The translations under genes and the position numbers were made by a program. DNA of 64,000 nt, taken from Filimonas zeae. Its GTDB lineage: Bacteria; Bacteroidota; Bacteroidia; Chitinophagales; Chitinophagaceae. Positions 1-8,551 of this stretch are shown here, one piece after another (position 1 is the stretch's first letter; each line of letters begins with the position of its first letter). Under the pieces are notes generated by a model, which was not told the origin of the DNA, did no database searches, and saw nothing but the letters and a program-made list of their open reading frames with translations. The stretch covers positions 62,001 to 126,000 of the forward strand of contig NZ_BMIB01000002.1 in NCBI RefSeq assembly GCF_014641615.1, read 5' to 3'.

Positions 1-228
1 TATTTTCGTGATCATTATGGCTTACCCCTTAAAGCATACAGCAATATTCTGCGGTTCAGAGCTTCCTTCCCGCATATTAAAGCAGGCAGGTTGTTTCCGG
101 AGCAGGACTTTGCAGACCAGCCACACTTCATAAAAGAAATCAAAAAACTGTCCGGTGCCCGGCCGAAGGATTTGTTCAAAAACGAAAACGACCGATTTAT
201 ACAATTTTCCACCCTGCACAAAATATAG
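1..228 (+). CDS. AraC-family transcriptional regulator, C-terminal part (5' end outside window)
   Basis: The plus strand is open from base 1 to the TAG at 226-228 (75 codons). It reads as the second half of an AraC/XylS DNA-binding domain: a recognition-helix region with FADQPHFIKEIKKLSGARP, matching the family pattern F.DQ.HF...FK...G..P, then a short charged tail. The effector domain and first HTH lie upstream of the window. It ends 24 bp before the Tet(X)-like monooxygenase on the same strand and may regulate it; that link is inferred from position only. Family assignment is fairly secure despite the short length. Confidence 0.8.
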   Translation, partial: YFRDHYGLPLKAYSNILRFRASFPHIKAGRLFPEQDFADQPHFIKEIKKLSGARPKDLFKNENDRFIQFSTLHKI

Positions 229-233
229 GTTTG
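226..233 (+). promoter_or_regulatory. -7 promoter box TAGGTTTG for the flavin monooxygenase
   Basis: TAGGTTTG is an exact match to the Bacteroidota -7 consensus TAnnTTTG, 19 bp before the ATG at 253. Its first three bases are the stop codon of the upstream AraC gene. No clear -33 TTG is present at the usual spacing. Confidence 0.5.
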
Positions 234-252
234 CATAGTAAAACAATACAAC

Positions 253-1401
253 ATGCAACTACAAAATACACAGGTAGCCATTGTGGGCGGTGGTCCGGGC
301 GGACTGGTACTGGCAAAATTATTACAACTACAGGGCGTAAGGGTAAAGGTGTACGAACGGGATGCGCATGCCGGTGTACGGCAACAGGGCGCCACGCTGG
401 ACCTGCATGAGGAATCCGGCCTGAAAGCACTGGCTGCCTCAGGCCTCACAAGCGAATTTTACCGGCTATACCGCCCGGGTGCGGAAAAGGTGCGGGTAAC
501 AGATGAAAATGGAGTGATACACTATGATGAACATACCCATGCAAGGCCCGATACCGCCAGCCATCACCGCCCGGAGATAGACCGTGGCCCCCTGCGCGAT
601 CTGCTGATTCAAAGCCTTTCGCCCGGTACCATTGTGTGGAACTCACAGTTTATAGCCATGCAGCCTCAGCAACAGGGCTGGCTGCTTCGGTTTAAAAACG
701 GCACGGAAGCCCACGCCGATCTGGTAATTGGTGCAGATGGCGCAAACTCCCGCATCCGCCCGTATGTTACAGATATAGCCCCCCTTTACTCGGGCATTAC
801 GGTAGTAGAGGGCAATGTGTACCACGGCGAAAAAAATGCGCCGCATTTACATGCGCTGCTTAAAGGAGGAAAGCTATTTGCACTCGGCCATGGCAAAACC
901 CTGATACTAAGCAGCAAAGGCGATGGCTCCATCTCTTTTTATACCGGCACCCGCGAAGCGGAAGACTGGGCTAACACCTGCGGCATCAATTTCAGCAATC
1001 AACAACAGGTGCTGGAGTGGTTTCGGCAACGCTTCAGCGACTGGAGCGATAGCTGGCAGGAACTGTTTGCTTCGAATGAAGCATACTTTATTCCCCGCCC
1101 CATGTATCACTACCCGCTGCAGCAAAGCTGGACCTCCCGGCCTGCAGTAACGCTGCTGGGCGATGCTGCACACCGCATGCCCCCTTACGCAGGAGAAGGT
1201 GTAAATATGGCTATGCTGGATGCGCTGGAACTGAGCCAGAGCCTGGCTGATGCCCGCTTCACTGATATAGCTGCCGCTATAGCGCATTATGAAAAACACA
1301 TGCTGGAGCGTGCATCTGAAGTAACCCGCATTACCCTGGAGAGTACAGAAATGTTACACTCCGCCAGCGGACTTCAGGCTCTGCTGCAATTATGGGCATA
1401 A
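253..1401 (+). CDS. FAD-dependent monooxygenase, Tet(X)-like
   Basis: A 382-residue class A flavoprotein monooxygenase that would hydroxylate a small aromatic or polyketide-like substrate using NADPH, FAD and O2. Visible are the N-terminal Rossmann motif GGGPGG (residues 12-17), the ERD end of beta-2, the segment GATLDLHEESG that closely resembles Tet(X), and the FAD-ribityl motif GDAAHRMPPYAGEGVN near 301-316. Length and the C-terminal helix also match Tet(X), the tetracycline-inactivating enzyme of Bacteroidota. Many chromosomal homologues exist whose substrate is unknown, so drug resistance is not implied. It has its own -7 box and ends at a strong terminator. The upstream AraC gene is the likely local regulator. 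Confidence 0.85.
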   Translation: MQLQNTQVAIVGGGPGGLVLAKLLQLQGVRVKVYERDAHAGVRQQGATLDLHEESGLKALAASGLTSEFYRLYRPGAEKVRVTDENGVIHYDEHTHARPDTASHHRPEIDRGPLRDLLIQSLSPGTIVWNSQFIAMQPQQQGWLLRFKNGTEAHADLVIGADGANSRIRPYVTDIAPLYSGITVVEGNVYHGEKNAPHLHALLKGGKLFALGHGKTLILSSKGDGSISFYTGTREAEDWANTCGINFSNQQQVLEWFRQRFSDWSDSWQELFASNEAYFIPRPMYHYPLQQSWTSRPAVTLLGDAAHRMPPYAGEGVNMAMLDALELSQSLADARFTDIAAAIAHYEKHMLERASEVTRITLESTEMLHSASGLQALLQLWA

Positions 1402-1420
1402 CACTATCAATCCTGTTAAA

Positions 1421-1457
1421 ACAAAGGGCTGTGCATTTCACCTGCACAGCCCTTTGT
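1421..1457. terminator. Bidirectional Rho-independent terminator
   Basis: Perfect 14-bp inverted repeat (1421-1434 and 1444-1457) with a 9-nt loop. A-rich sequence precedes the left arm and T-rich sequence follows the right arm, so it can end both the flavin monooxygenase (+) and the pectate lyase (-) transcripts, which converge here. Confidence 0.9.
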
Positions 1458-1476
1458 TTTATGCATCTGCTTTCTG

Positions 1477-3939
1477 TTACATAGAACCAGCCAGCACATT
1501 TACCGTACGGGTATACACACTGCCTGCGGCATCCGTAACACGAAAACGGAAAGAAGCCAGGCCATCGGCAGCCGGTGTAAAGTTCAGCTGCCCGTTCTCC
1601 TTAATATCTGTTTTACCGTTTACCACCTGATCTACCTGGTAAGTACATGTGCCGGTATAACCGCGCGACAGTTGTTTTAAATCAACCACAACCACTTTTC
1701 CGGCCACGCCTTCAAAATGCGGTTTTGCCATCCAGTTCAGATAAGCATCCAGATTGGTAAAGCCGTCTTTATCGGCATCTGCATTGGCATCGCTAAAGTC
1801 ACCTGCCGCAGAATGTACATTGGTACCTTTCAATTTCTCCCACCAATCAGGCAAACCATCATGGTCGGAATCAAAGCTGGTACTTCTATTCAACTCCGGA
1901 TAATTCTCCCAGCCGCCCACATCTTCCTGCGAATCCGGCAGGCCCGGCTTTCCGGATTTACTGCCTTTGCAGGAATAGGTGCTGTCCAGCGTTTCCTGTA
2001 TAATACGGATATCGTGATCGTCAAAAACAGGCACTGTGCAGCCTACATCTGATAACACATCCTTATACGCCTCTTCTGCACTCTGGGTGGTTACATAAGG
2101 TTCAAAAAAGGGCTTGTCTACAAAAGTCTCGTAACTGGCCTTGCCGGTTTCTTTGCGGCCTTCGGTCTGGTTGCTGGCATCAAAATGTCCGGGCATGGTG
2201 TTGCCGGTAAAATAATAACGCTGCATACCGCCACCATAGCCTTCATGCTGGGCATTCAGCGCCCAAAAGAAAGTGGTAGCCGCACCGGGCTTATAATAGT
2301 TGCCTACAAAGTTTACTTCTCTGGCGCCACCATCTGTAGTGCGGGTAGCCCAGTTATACACCACGTTATTACGGATGTCCATTTTACCCAGGTAATTGCC
2401 ATCTCCGTCTACACCACCGGCCAGACTCCAGTTTCTGCCACTGCAATGTGCCAGCAGGTTATGGTGAAAGCTGCCAACCTCACCACCAATACTGGCGGCA
2501 AAACCATGTGCTTTACCTGCCTCGTAATGGTCATGCCCGGCCACATTCAACGCTTCGGAAACAAGGGTACGTTGCAGGGTAATATTATGCGCTCCGCGGG
2601 AACTGAAGCCTTCGTCTATCGTCCAACTGATAGAACAATGGTCTATAATACTGTTATCCGCACCGGTGAGCCCCATACCATCATAGGTAGTACCTGTGCC
2701 CAGCCGCACGCGCATAAAACGCGCAATGTTATCATCGCCCACCAGGCCAAGTGGTGCGCCTGCAATACAAATGCCCTTGCCGGGTGCTGTTTGTCCGGCT
2801 ATAGTAATGTACTTCTGATTTACCACCAGGCGTGACTTTAGCCGGATGATACCGGATACCGTAAAAACGATTGTACGCGGCCCCATATCTGCCGTTACTG
2901 CCTCACGCAAACTGCCGGGACCATCATCATTCAGATTGGTCACTTCCACTACTTTACCACCACGGCCACCGCGGGCAAAACGGCCATAACCTTCTGCACC
3001 TTCAAAAGCCAGCTGGCGCGGGCGGAAATACCATACATTACCCTGTGTAACCTTTCCATCTGCCGCCACTTCATCCACCCTCCAGTAGTACGTATGCATG
3101 CTGTACAGGTCTGTTGCAGTATAGTCTGTTTGTTTTTGATTTCCTTTAAACAGGTCAGAGCTATGATCCGCAGCCGCTACTGCTGCAGCATCTGTACCTA
3201 TGTATATATCGTGCGATACAGCTTTGGCAGCAGCTGTCCAGCGCAGTGGCAACGTATGGCTATCTGCCTCAGTATGCTCATCGCCATGATGTGGTAAAGG
3301 CTTCACCGCCATCGCCTTTATATTGGGCGTATTCAGTTCAAAACCATTCAGTACAATACTCTGTATGGCACTGTCCGGCATACTTTCAAATGCTACTACC
3401 ACATCCTTACCGGCCTGCGCCTGCAGCTGCAGATAGGCCGTCTGGCAATCCGTATTTTCTTTTACCCGCTGAGAAGGCATCAGACCCGATACCTGCATAA
3501 CACCGTTTACCAGTATATTCATAGCGCCGGGCCTGCCTGTACCTTTTAAGCTGTTATGCCAGGTAAGCAGGGTATGGTTTCCGGCAGGTAAACCGCTGAT
3601 GCGCATTTCCACAATAGCAGCATTGTTGCCTCCTTCCACCATTAAGCCGTCTCCGGCCAGCCTTGCGTAGTAAGGCGCCTGAACGGCGGTTTTGTAATAG
3701 CCCGCCACCTGTGCGTTACCGTTCTTTGTGGTAAAGCTGATGGTGATGCCATTAAAAGTGCGCTTATCTGTATTCGCATTAGCCACGGGCCAGGGCAGAT
3801 AATCCGGCTCGTTTACTTCGGCCTCCCGCCGGGAGGCAATGTTAAGGTCTACTTTTAATACCGGTAACTGGGCAAAAGATGTAAGAGGCAGTATTGCAGA
3901 TAAAGCAATACAACCATACATGGCTGCAATCCGTTTCAT
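1477..3939 (-). CDS. Secreted multidomain pectate lyase-like protein (PL1-type beta-helix)
   Basis: An 820-residue exported protein. A signal peptide (about 1-23) is followed by a beta-sandwich region, an FN3-like module (about 215-305), then a right-handed beta-helix opening with EGAEGYGRFARGGRGG and NLNDDGPGSLREAV, the typical start of PL1-type pectate lyases. SFHHNLLAHCSGRN carries the family HHN...R pattern. A calcium-binding thrombospondin-3-like stretch (DSDHDGLPDWW, DADKDGFTNLDAY) and an Ig-like C-terminus follow. It would cleave de-esterified homogalacturonan by beta-elimination outside the cytoplasm. No type IX secretion C-terminal domain is evident. It is transcribed alone; the other pectin genes are 45 kb away in the window. 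Confidence 0.85.
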   Translation of the reverse strand: MKRIAAMYGCIALSAILPLTSFAQLPVLKVDLNIASRREAEVNEPDYLPWPVANANTDKRTFNGITISFTTKNGNAQVAGYYKTAVQAPYYARLAGDGLMVEGGNNAAIVEMRISGLPAGNHTLLTWHNSLKGTGRPGAMNILVNGVMQVSGLMPSQRVKENTDCQTAYLQLQAQAGKDVVVAFESMPDSAIQSIVLNGFELNTPNIKAMAVKPLPHHGDEHTEADSHTLPLRWTAAAKAVSHDIYIGTDAAAVAAADHSSDLFKGNQKQTDYTATDLYSMHTYYWRVDEVAADGKVTQGNVWYFRPRQLAFEGAEGYGRFARGGRGGKVVEVTNLNDDGPGSLREAVTADMGPRTIVFTVSGIIRLKSRLVVNQKYITIAGQTAPGKGICIAGAPLGLVGDDNIARFMRVRLGTGTTYDGMGLTGADNSIIDHCSISWTIDEGFSSRGAHNITLQRTLVSEALNVAGHDHYEAGKAHGFAASIGGEVGSFHHNLLAHCSGRNWSLAGGVDGDGNYLGKMDIRNNVVYNWATRTTDGGAREVNFVGNYYKPGAATTFFWALNAQHEGYGGGMQRYYFTGNTMPGHFDASNQTEGRKETGKASYETFVDKPFFEPYVTTQSAEEAYKDVLSDVGCTVPVFDDHDIRIIQETLDSTYSCKGSKSGKPGLPDSQEDVGGWENYPELNRSTSFDSDHDGLPDWWEKLKGTNVHSAAGDFSDANADADKDGFTNLDAYLNWMAKPHFEGVAGKVVVVDLKQLSRGYTGTCTYQVDQVVNGKTDIKENGQLNFTPAADGLASFRFRVTDAAGSVYTRTVNVLAGSM

Positions 3940-3964
3940 TACATTAAATGTTGAAAGTACGTTT

Positions 3965-3972
3965 CAAAACTA
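3965..3972 (-). promoter_or_regulatory. -7 promoter box TAGTTTTG for the pectate lyase
   Basis: On the minus strand TAGTTTTG matches TAnnTTTG exactly and lies 25 bp before the ATG at 3939, predicting a leader of roughly 20 nt. No TTG sits at the expected -33 spacing. Confidence 0.5.
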
Positions 3973-4114
3973 AGGCGCCGGCTCCTCCGTAAAATACATC
4001 ATGCTGGCAGTTTATTGAACTATTTTGGCATGACGCTTACACTAACCACTCCTTATGAAAAGGGCAGTAAGGTTGGGTTTACCGGCGCTATTTTCTTATT
4101 TTTAAAAGAAAAAC

Positions 4115-5002
4115 ATGCGCCTGTGCACCATTTTATTCCTATCGCTTATGCTATCTACCGCTGCTAACGCCCAACAAACACCTGTTTCAGAAATTCCCTT
4201 TGAGCTGCTGCCTTCCGGCCACCTGCTGGTAAAAGCTACTGTAAACGGCATCACCGGCAGTTTTCTGTTCGATACCGGTGCCGGTATTACTTTGTTTACC
4301 AAAAGCTTTTTCAATAAGCTGCCCTGGAGCAAACGTAAAGATGGCGGGTATACCGGCTTTCGCGCCACCGGCGAGCGGCTGGATCTGGATTTGTATGAAG
4401 TGAAAGACTTTCAGCTGGGTACTATTAAAAAAGCCCGGGAAGAAGTAAGCTGGCTGGATGTAAACCTGGGTGGTATTGATGGTATTATTTCGCTGAAGCT
4501 GCTGGAAGCCTGGCCTTTTACTATTGACTTCCGTAAAAATGTGCTGCGGCTGGATAACAGTCAGTCGCTGGCTACCGCCGAAAAAACGGCTTATTCCCTA
4601 CCGCTTCAACTGGAGCAGAGCCGCAACAAGGCATTGACCATATTCACTTACTTCCGCGTAAACGATAGCCTTACCCTTCAGTTTTCGCTGGACAGCGGCG
4701 CCGGTAAAGATATTTACCGCATACACGCCCGCTACATGCAACAGCTGGGCGTAAACCCTGCCGACTCCCTGCAGGTACAACACCTGCAAAAGCAGAGCGA
4801 GTTTAACCCCGCGCATGTTACCCATATCTATACCACTACCCTGCCACAGCTGGCCGCGGAAAAAACGCCTGCTGTATCGGTACGGAATATACCCGTGCAA
4901 TATGTAGATGACCTTATCTATGATGGTATTATCTGGCTTAACTGGCTGGGCAGCGTTATTACTTTCGACCTGCCACGTCAGCGGCTGCTGGTGCAGCGGT
5001 AG
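4115..5002 (+). CDS. Exported retropepsin-like aspartic protease with two lobes
   Basis: A 295-residue protein with a signal peptide (MRLCTILFLSLMLSTAANA). Two retropepsin-like halves are visible. The first has FDTGAG (Asp53) and closes with IDGIISLKLL; the second has LDSGAG (Asp193) and closes with YDGIIWLNWLG. Each half supplies one catalytic Asp, so one chain can form a pepsin-like active site. This suits an aspartyl protease of the periplasm or outer membrane; the substrate is unknown. It is divergent from the pectate lyase and followed by the dioxygenase gene, which has its own promoter. A non-proteolytic binding role cannot be excluded. Confidence 0.8.
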   Translation: MRLCTILFLSLMLSTAANAQQTPVSEIPFELLPSGHLLVKATVNGITGSFLFDTGAGITLFTKSFFNKLPWSKRKDGGYTGFRATGERLDLDLYEVKDFQLGTIKKAREEVSWLDVNLGGIDGIISLKLLEAWPFTIDFRKNVLRLDNSQSLATAEKTAYSLPLQLEQSRNKALTIFTYFRVNDSLTLQFSLDSGAGKDIYRIHARYMQQLGVNPADSLQVQHLQKQSEFNPAHVTHIYTTTLPQLAAEKTPAVSVRNIPVQYVDDLIYDGIIWLNWLGSVITFDLPRQRLLVQR

Positions 5003-5068
5003 CATATACTGCGCTGCGCCGCCACTACCGCCTTACGCGCCTGATCTTGCCGGATGCATTACCGGTTG

Positions 5069-5076
5069 TACCTTTG
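5069..5076 (+). promoter_or_regulatory. Promoter TTG-N19-TACCTTTG for the dioxygenase
   Basis: TACCTTTG matches TAnnTTTG exactly, with TTG at 5047-5049 giving a 19-nt spacer as in Bacteroidota promoters. The box ends only 4 nt before the ATG at 5081, so transcription should begin at or next to the start codon. It also argues against the in-frame ATG at 5054, which would lie upstream of the transcription start. Confidence 0.65.
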
Positions 5077-5080
5077 TGTT

Positions 5081-5968
5081 ATGGAAAGAAAGGATTTTCT
5101 GAAAGCAATGGCCATGATGCCTATTGGCGCAGCCGTAAACATCAACACCCTCAGCAGGGCCGCAGATAACCTTGCCGCCACGGAAAGAATGCCGGTGCTG
5201 TTTCTGGGGCACGGCAGCCCTATGAATGCAATTGACCACAACCCTTTCACCGAAGGTTTTGAAAAGGCCGGAGCGGGCATACCCCGCCCCAAAGCCATTT
5301 TATGTATATCGGCCCACTGGGAAACCAAAGGCACTTTTGTTACGGCTATGGAAAAGCCGCAAACCATTCATGACTTCGGAGGCTTTCCCAAAGCATTGTT
5401 TGATGTACAATATCCGGCACCTGGCAGTCCGGAACTGGCAAAAAGCACACAAGGTATTATTACCAGCACCCCCGTAGGTTTAAACTACGATTGGGGGCTT
5501 GACCATGGTTGCTGGAGTGTGGTTAAACACCTGTACCCAAAAGCAGACATACCGGTAATTCAAATGAGCATTGATTATACTAAACCTGCTGCCTGGCACT
5601 ACGCACTGGGTAAAGAGCTGGCAGCCTTACGGCGTAAAGGCATTTTAATAGTAGGCAGTGGCAACACCGTACACAACCTGCGCATGGTTGCCTGGGATAA
5701 AATGCAGGTACCCAACTATGGTTACGATTGGGCTATTACGGCCAACGAAAAAATGAAGCAGATGATTACCAACAGCGATCATACTTCACTCATTCAATTC
5801 GATAAACAAGGGCAGGAATTCAAACTATCTATTCCCACACCCGAGCATTACCTGCCACTGTTGTACACACTGGGCTTACAGGAAAAAGACGAAAAAAGCA
5901 GCATATTCAATGATGCTATGGTAGCAGGCTCCCTTAACATGATGTCTGTTAAAATAGACAAAGCATGA
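5081..5968 (+). CDS. Class III extradiol ring-cleavage dioxygenase, DODA type (LigB/YgiD-like)
   Basis: A 295-residue non-haem Fe(II)/Zn dioxygenase of the DODA family, which opens catechol rings such as 4,5-DOPA. Signatures are FLGHGSPMNAI, ISAHWET with its metal-binding His, DHGCWSVVKHLYP, and GSGNTVHNLR near the C-terminal third. The N-terminal MERKDFLKAMAMMPIGAAV looks like a Tat-type leader with an RK instead of RR pair and precedes the mature domain by about 35 residues. The start at 5081 is preferred over 5054 because the promoter box lies between them. The physiological substrate is unknown. Confidence 0.85.
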   Translation: MERKDFLKAMAMMPIGAAVNINTLSRAADNLAATERMPVLFLGHGSPMNAIDHNPFTEGFEKAGAGIPRPKAILCISAHWETKGTFVTAMEKPQTIHDFGGFPKALFDVQYPAPGSPELAKSTQGIITSTPVGLNYDWGLDHGCWSVVKHLYPKADIPVIQMSIDYTKPAAWHYALGKELAALRRKGILIVGSGNTVHNLRMVAWDKMQVPNYGYDWAITANEKMKQMITNSDHTSLIQFDKQGQEFKLSIPTPEHYLPLLYTLGLQEKDEKSSIFNDAMVAGSLNMMSVKIDKA

Positions 5969-6034
5969 TTTGATTTTCGTAAGTAAACCTTTGAATAAAG
6001 CAACAAAAACACCATACTTCTGTGTGAGATTTGC

Positions 6035-6068
6035 AATACGGCTTACCAGTACACGGGTAAACCGTATT
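6035..6068. repeat. Inverted repeat upstream of the antiporter
   Basis: AATACGG-c-TTACC (6035-6047) pairs with GGTAA-a-CCGTATT (6056-6068), 12 paired bases with one internal mismatch and an 8-nt loop. It lies 20 bp before the antiporter ATG, has no T-run after it, and is more likely an operator or 5'-leader hairpin than a terminator. Confidence 0.45.
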
Positions 6069-6088
6069 AATCGTAGATTTAACTACTT

Positions 6089-7699
6089 ATGCAACATCTC
6101 TACATACAATACCTGGTTCTTATTCTGCTGATTCTGGCGCTGGTAATGCTGGCTAACAAACTGCGCCTCGCTTATCCTATTGTACTGGTAGTAGGCGGTC
6201 TGGCACTGAGCAGTGTGGATGGCCTTTCCAATATTACCATTGAACCCGATCTGGTGTTCTTCATTTTTCTGCCACCATTGCTTTATGATGCTGCCTGGCA
6301 AACTTCGTGGAAAGATTTCTGGAAATGGCGGCGTGTAATTGCCAGCTTTGCATTTTTAATTGTAATACTCACTTCCTGTGTAATTGCCTTCACGACTACC
6401 TGGCTTATTCCCGGCTTTACACTGGCTATGGGCTTTTTGCTGGGCGGAATTGTTTCGCCACCCGATGCTATATCTGCCACCACCATCATGCGCCGGCTGA
6501 ATGCCCCACGCGGGCTGGTAAGTATTATTGAAGGGGAAAGTCTGCTTAACGATGCTTCTTCCCTTATTGTTTTCCGCTTTGCCCTGGCTGCTGTTATAAC
6601 AGGGCAGTTTCACTTCGGGCAGGCGGCAGGCAGCTTCTTCGCGGTTATTATTATGGGTACGCTAATAGGGCTGGCGGTAGGCCTGGTGTTTTATGCCATA
6701 CACCGCTGGCTGCCTACTACCACCCCTATTGAAATAGTGCTGAGCCTTATAACGCCATACTGCATGTACTATGCGGCAGAATCTTTTCATTACTCGGGTG
6801 TGCTGGCCGTAGTAAGCGGTGGCCTGTTTCTTTCGCACAAGCGCAACAGTATGCTTTCTTTCGAAAGCCGGTTACAAGGCATTAATGTATGGTCAGTACT
6901 GGGCTTTGTACTCAATGGCATCATCTTTCTGCTGATAGGGCTGGAACTACCGGTAATAGTACGTCAGCTGGGCGATGTAAGTCTGGGCCAGGCCATCGGC
7001 TATGGCTTGCTTATATCACTTATTTTAATTGTTACCCGTGTACTGTGTACGCTGGGTACCTCGCTGTTTACCACATTTATCAGCCGGTTTATTACGGTGG
7101 CCGATGCCAGGCCAGGCTTCAGAATGCCGTTGGTATTTGGATGGGCGGGTATGCGTGGCGTGGTATCGCTGGCGGCTGCTTTGTCTATTCCTATACTTAT
7201 GGATAACGGTCAGGCTTTTCCGCAACGTAACCTGATACTGTTCATCACCTTTATAGTAATACTGGTAACCCTGGTGTTTCAGGGGCTTACGCTTCCGGCG
7301 CTGATGCGGCTTTTGAAAATAACCGATAAGTATGAGAAGATACCCCGGGCTAAACAGGAACTGCTGATACAGAAAAAACTGGCCTGGACAGCGGTGCAGC
7401 TGATTGATAAAGATTATGCACAGGAGCGCGACACCACCGAACACCTGAACAGCCTGTACCAGAAACTGCAAACCGAATTACACGCGCTACAGATGCATAT
7501 TAACGAACCTAATAGCAACTACCGGATAGCGTTTGAGCAGTTCAGAACCATTTACCTGCAAATGCTGGAAGCGCAACGACAGTTGCTGCACGATATTAAT
7601 CAGCTGGAAGAGTTTGATGAAGAACTGGTAAGAAAATACCATACACTGGTGGATATGGAGGAGTTTAAGATAAGAGAAAAAATGCCTTTGGATGCATAG
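6089..7699 (+). CDS. CPA1-family Na+/H+ antiporter
   Basis: A 536-residue inner-membrane cation/proton antiporter. About 12 hydrophobic segments fill residues 1-410. The CPA1 motif GESLLNDASSLIVF carries the Asp needed for ion exchange, preceded by GIVSPPDAISATTIMRRL; FGWAGMRGVVSLAAALSIP is the second conserved block. A charged, probably helical cytoplasmic tail (about 410-536) follows, typical of bacterial NhaP/YjcE-type members and likely regulatory. Its role would be pH and sodium homeostasis. A TAnnTTTA variant (6074-6081) and an inverted repeat lie directly upstream. Confidence 0.92.
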   Translation: MQHLYIQYLVLILLILALVMLANKLRLAYPIVLVVGGLALSSVDGLSNITIEPDLVFFIFLPPLLYDAAWQTSWKDFWKWRRVIASFAFLIVILTSCVIAFTTTWLIPGFTLAMGFLLGGIVSPPDAISATTIMRRLNAPRGLVSIIEGESLLNDASSLIVFRFALAAVITGQFHFGQAAGSFFAVIIMGTLIGLAVGLVFYAIHRWLPTTTPIEIVLSLITPYCMYYAAESFHYSGVLAVVSGGLFLSHKRNSMLSFESRLQGINVWSVLGFVLNGIIFLLIGLELPVIVRQLGDVSLGQAIGYGLLISLILIVTRVLCTLGTSLFTTFISRFITVADARPGFRMPLVFGWAGMRGVVSLAAALSIPILMDNGQAFPQRNLILFITFIVILVTLVFQGLTLPALMRLLKITDKYEKIPRAKQELLIQKKLAWTAVQLIDKDYAQERDTTEHLNSLYQKLQTELHALQMHINEPNSNYRIAFEQFRTIYLQMLEAQRQLLHDINQLEEFDEELVRKYHTLVDMEEFKIREKMPLDA

Positions 7700-7766
7700 T
7701 TAATTGGCCGGGTATGCAACGAAATAACATCCCGCACTGTCTTAGTACCCCAAAATACATTTATCT

Positions 7767-8411
7767 ATGAAGCAACTTTCTCTGCTTTTGCTGCCATTGT
7801 TGTTATTTACTACCTCCTGCCTCAAAAGCGGCAACAAGATTAAAACGGAGGACATTACAACAGGTGAAAAATGGGGTATTCAAATTGGCAGCAGCCCGGC
7901 AGAAGTGTATGGGCAATTGCAGGAGCTGGATGAAGAAAAAAATGTTTCCGGTGTAGAAGTGATAAATATGCCGCTTTTTGATAATCCTGCTTCGGTAGGC
8001 CCTTCCATAACGCTGTACCAGATTATTTCACTGGAAGAGCAGGATGCTGCTTACCCTAACCGCGTATTGATAGCTTTTAACGATAATAAGGTAAAGGTAG
8101 CCGCCGGCACAGCCATGCCCGACTCTGTAAGCCGCTGGCCACAGAACGCCGCAGATGACAAAGCCATTATATACGGAGAAGCCATAAGTACTTTTTACGA
8201 TAAACTAATGGACGTTCATGCCTCAGGTGTGCTTAATAATTATAAAATACGTTTGGGGGCAAAAGCGCTGGCAACAGCATACGACCCGCGCATGGCCACA
8301 TACACCAGATGGCGCATTTCTTTTTTCCACGATGGAATATTATCCACCGCCGACCTGTACTTTAAATCAGGTGCGCTGGAACGTATTTACCACGAATACA
8401 CTGAAATGTAA
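7767..8411 (+). CDS. Hypothetical lipoprotein, 214 aa
   Basis: Not recognised as a named family. The N-terminus is a lipoprotein signal (MKQLSLLLLPLLLFTTSC, lipobox TTSC with Cys18). The mature part is soluble and mixed alpha/beta, with a region around residues 30-60 (GEKWGIQIGSSPAEVYGQLQ) resembling the start of SmpA/BamE-like small folds, but I would not assign it. It stands alone downstream of the antiporter; a near-consensus -7 box (TACATTTA) lies just before the ATG. Confidence 0.75.
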   Translation: MKQLSLLLLPLLLFTTSCLKSGNKIKTEDITTGEKWGIQIGSSPAEVYGQLQELDEEKNVSGVEVINMPLFDNPASVGPSITLYQIISLEEQDAAYPNRVLIAFNDNKVKVAAGTAMPDSVSRWPQNAADDKAIIYGEAISTFYDKLMDVHASGVLNNYKIRLGAKALATAYDPRMATYTRWRISFFHDGILSTADLYFKSGALERIYHEYTEM

Positions 8412-8468
8412 CCACCCGAAGGCAAATTGCCGCTCCGTTTCAGATCCTTTCCTGTCCGTTTCAAAAGC

Positions 8469-8512
8469 CAATTTCTACCGCTCACGGATTTTTGCAGCAG
8501 CGGTAGAAATTG
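8469..8512. repeat. 13-bp inverted repeat in the promoter region of the HMA-like gene
   Basis: CAATTTCTACCGC (8469-8481) pairs perfectly with GCGGTAGAAATTG (8500-8512) across an 18-nt loop. No T-tract follows on the plus strand. A near-consensus -7 box TACCTTTA (8519-8526) begins 6 bp after the right arm, so this may be an operator; termination of the upstream gene is the alternative. Confidence 0.45.
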
Positions 8513-8551
8513 TACGGTTACCTTTACGCCGTATTAAACTGAAACAGGGCT

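Noticed and set aside
2185..2835. 216-codon plus-strand open frame inside the pectate lyase gene
   Set aside because: It is antisense to a clear PL1 domain, has no family resemblance and no promoter; it arises from the codon pattern of the real gene.
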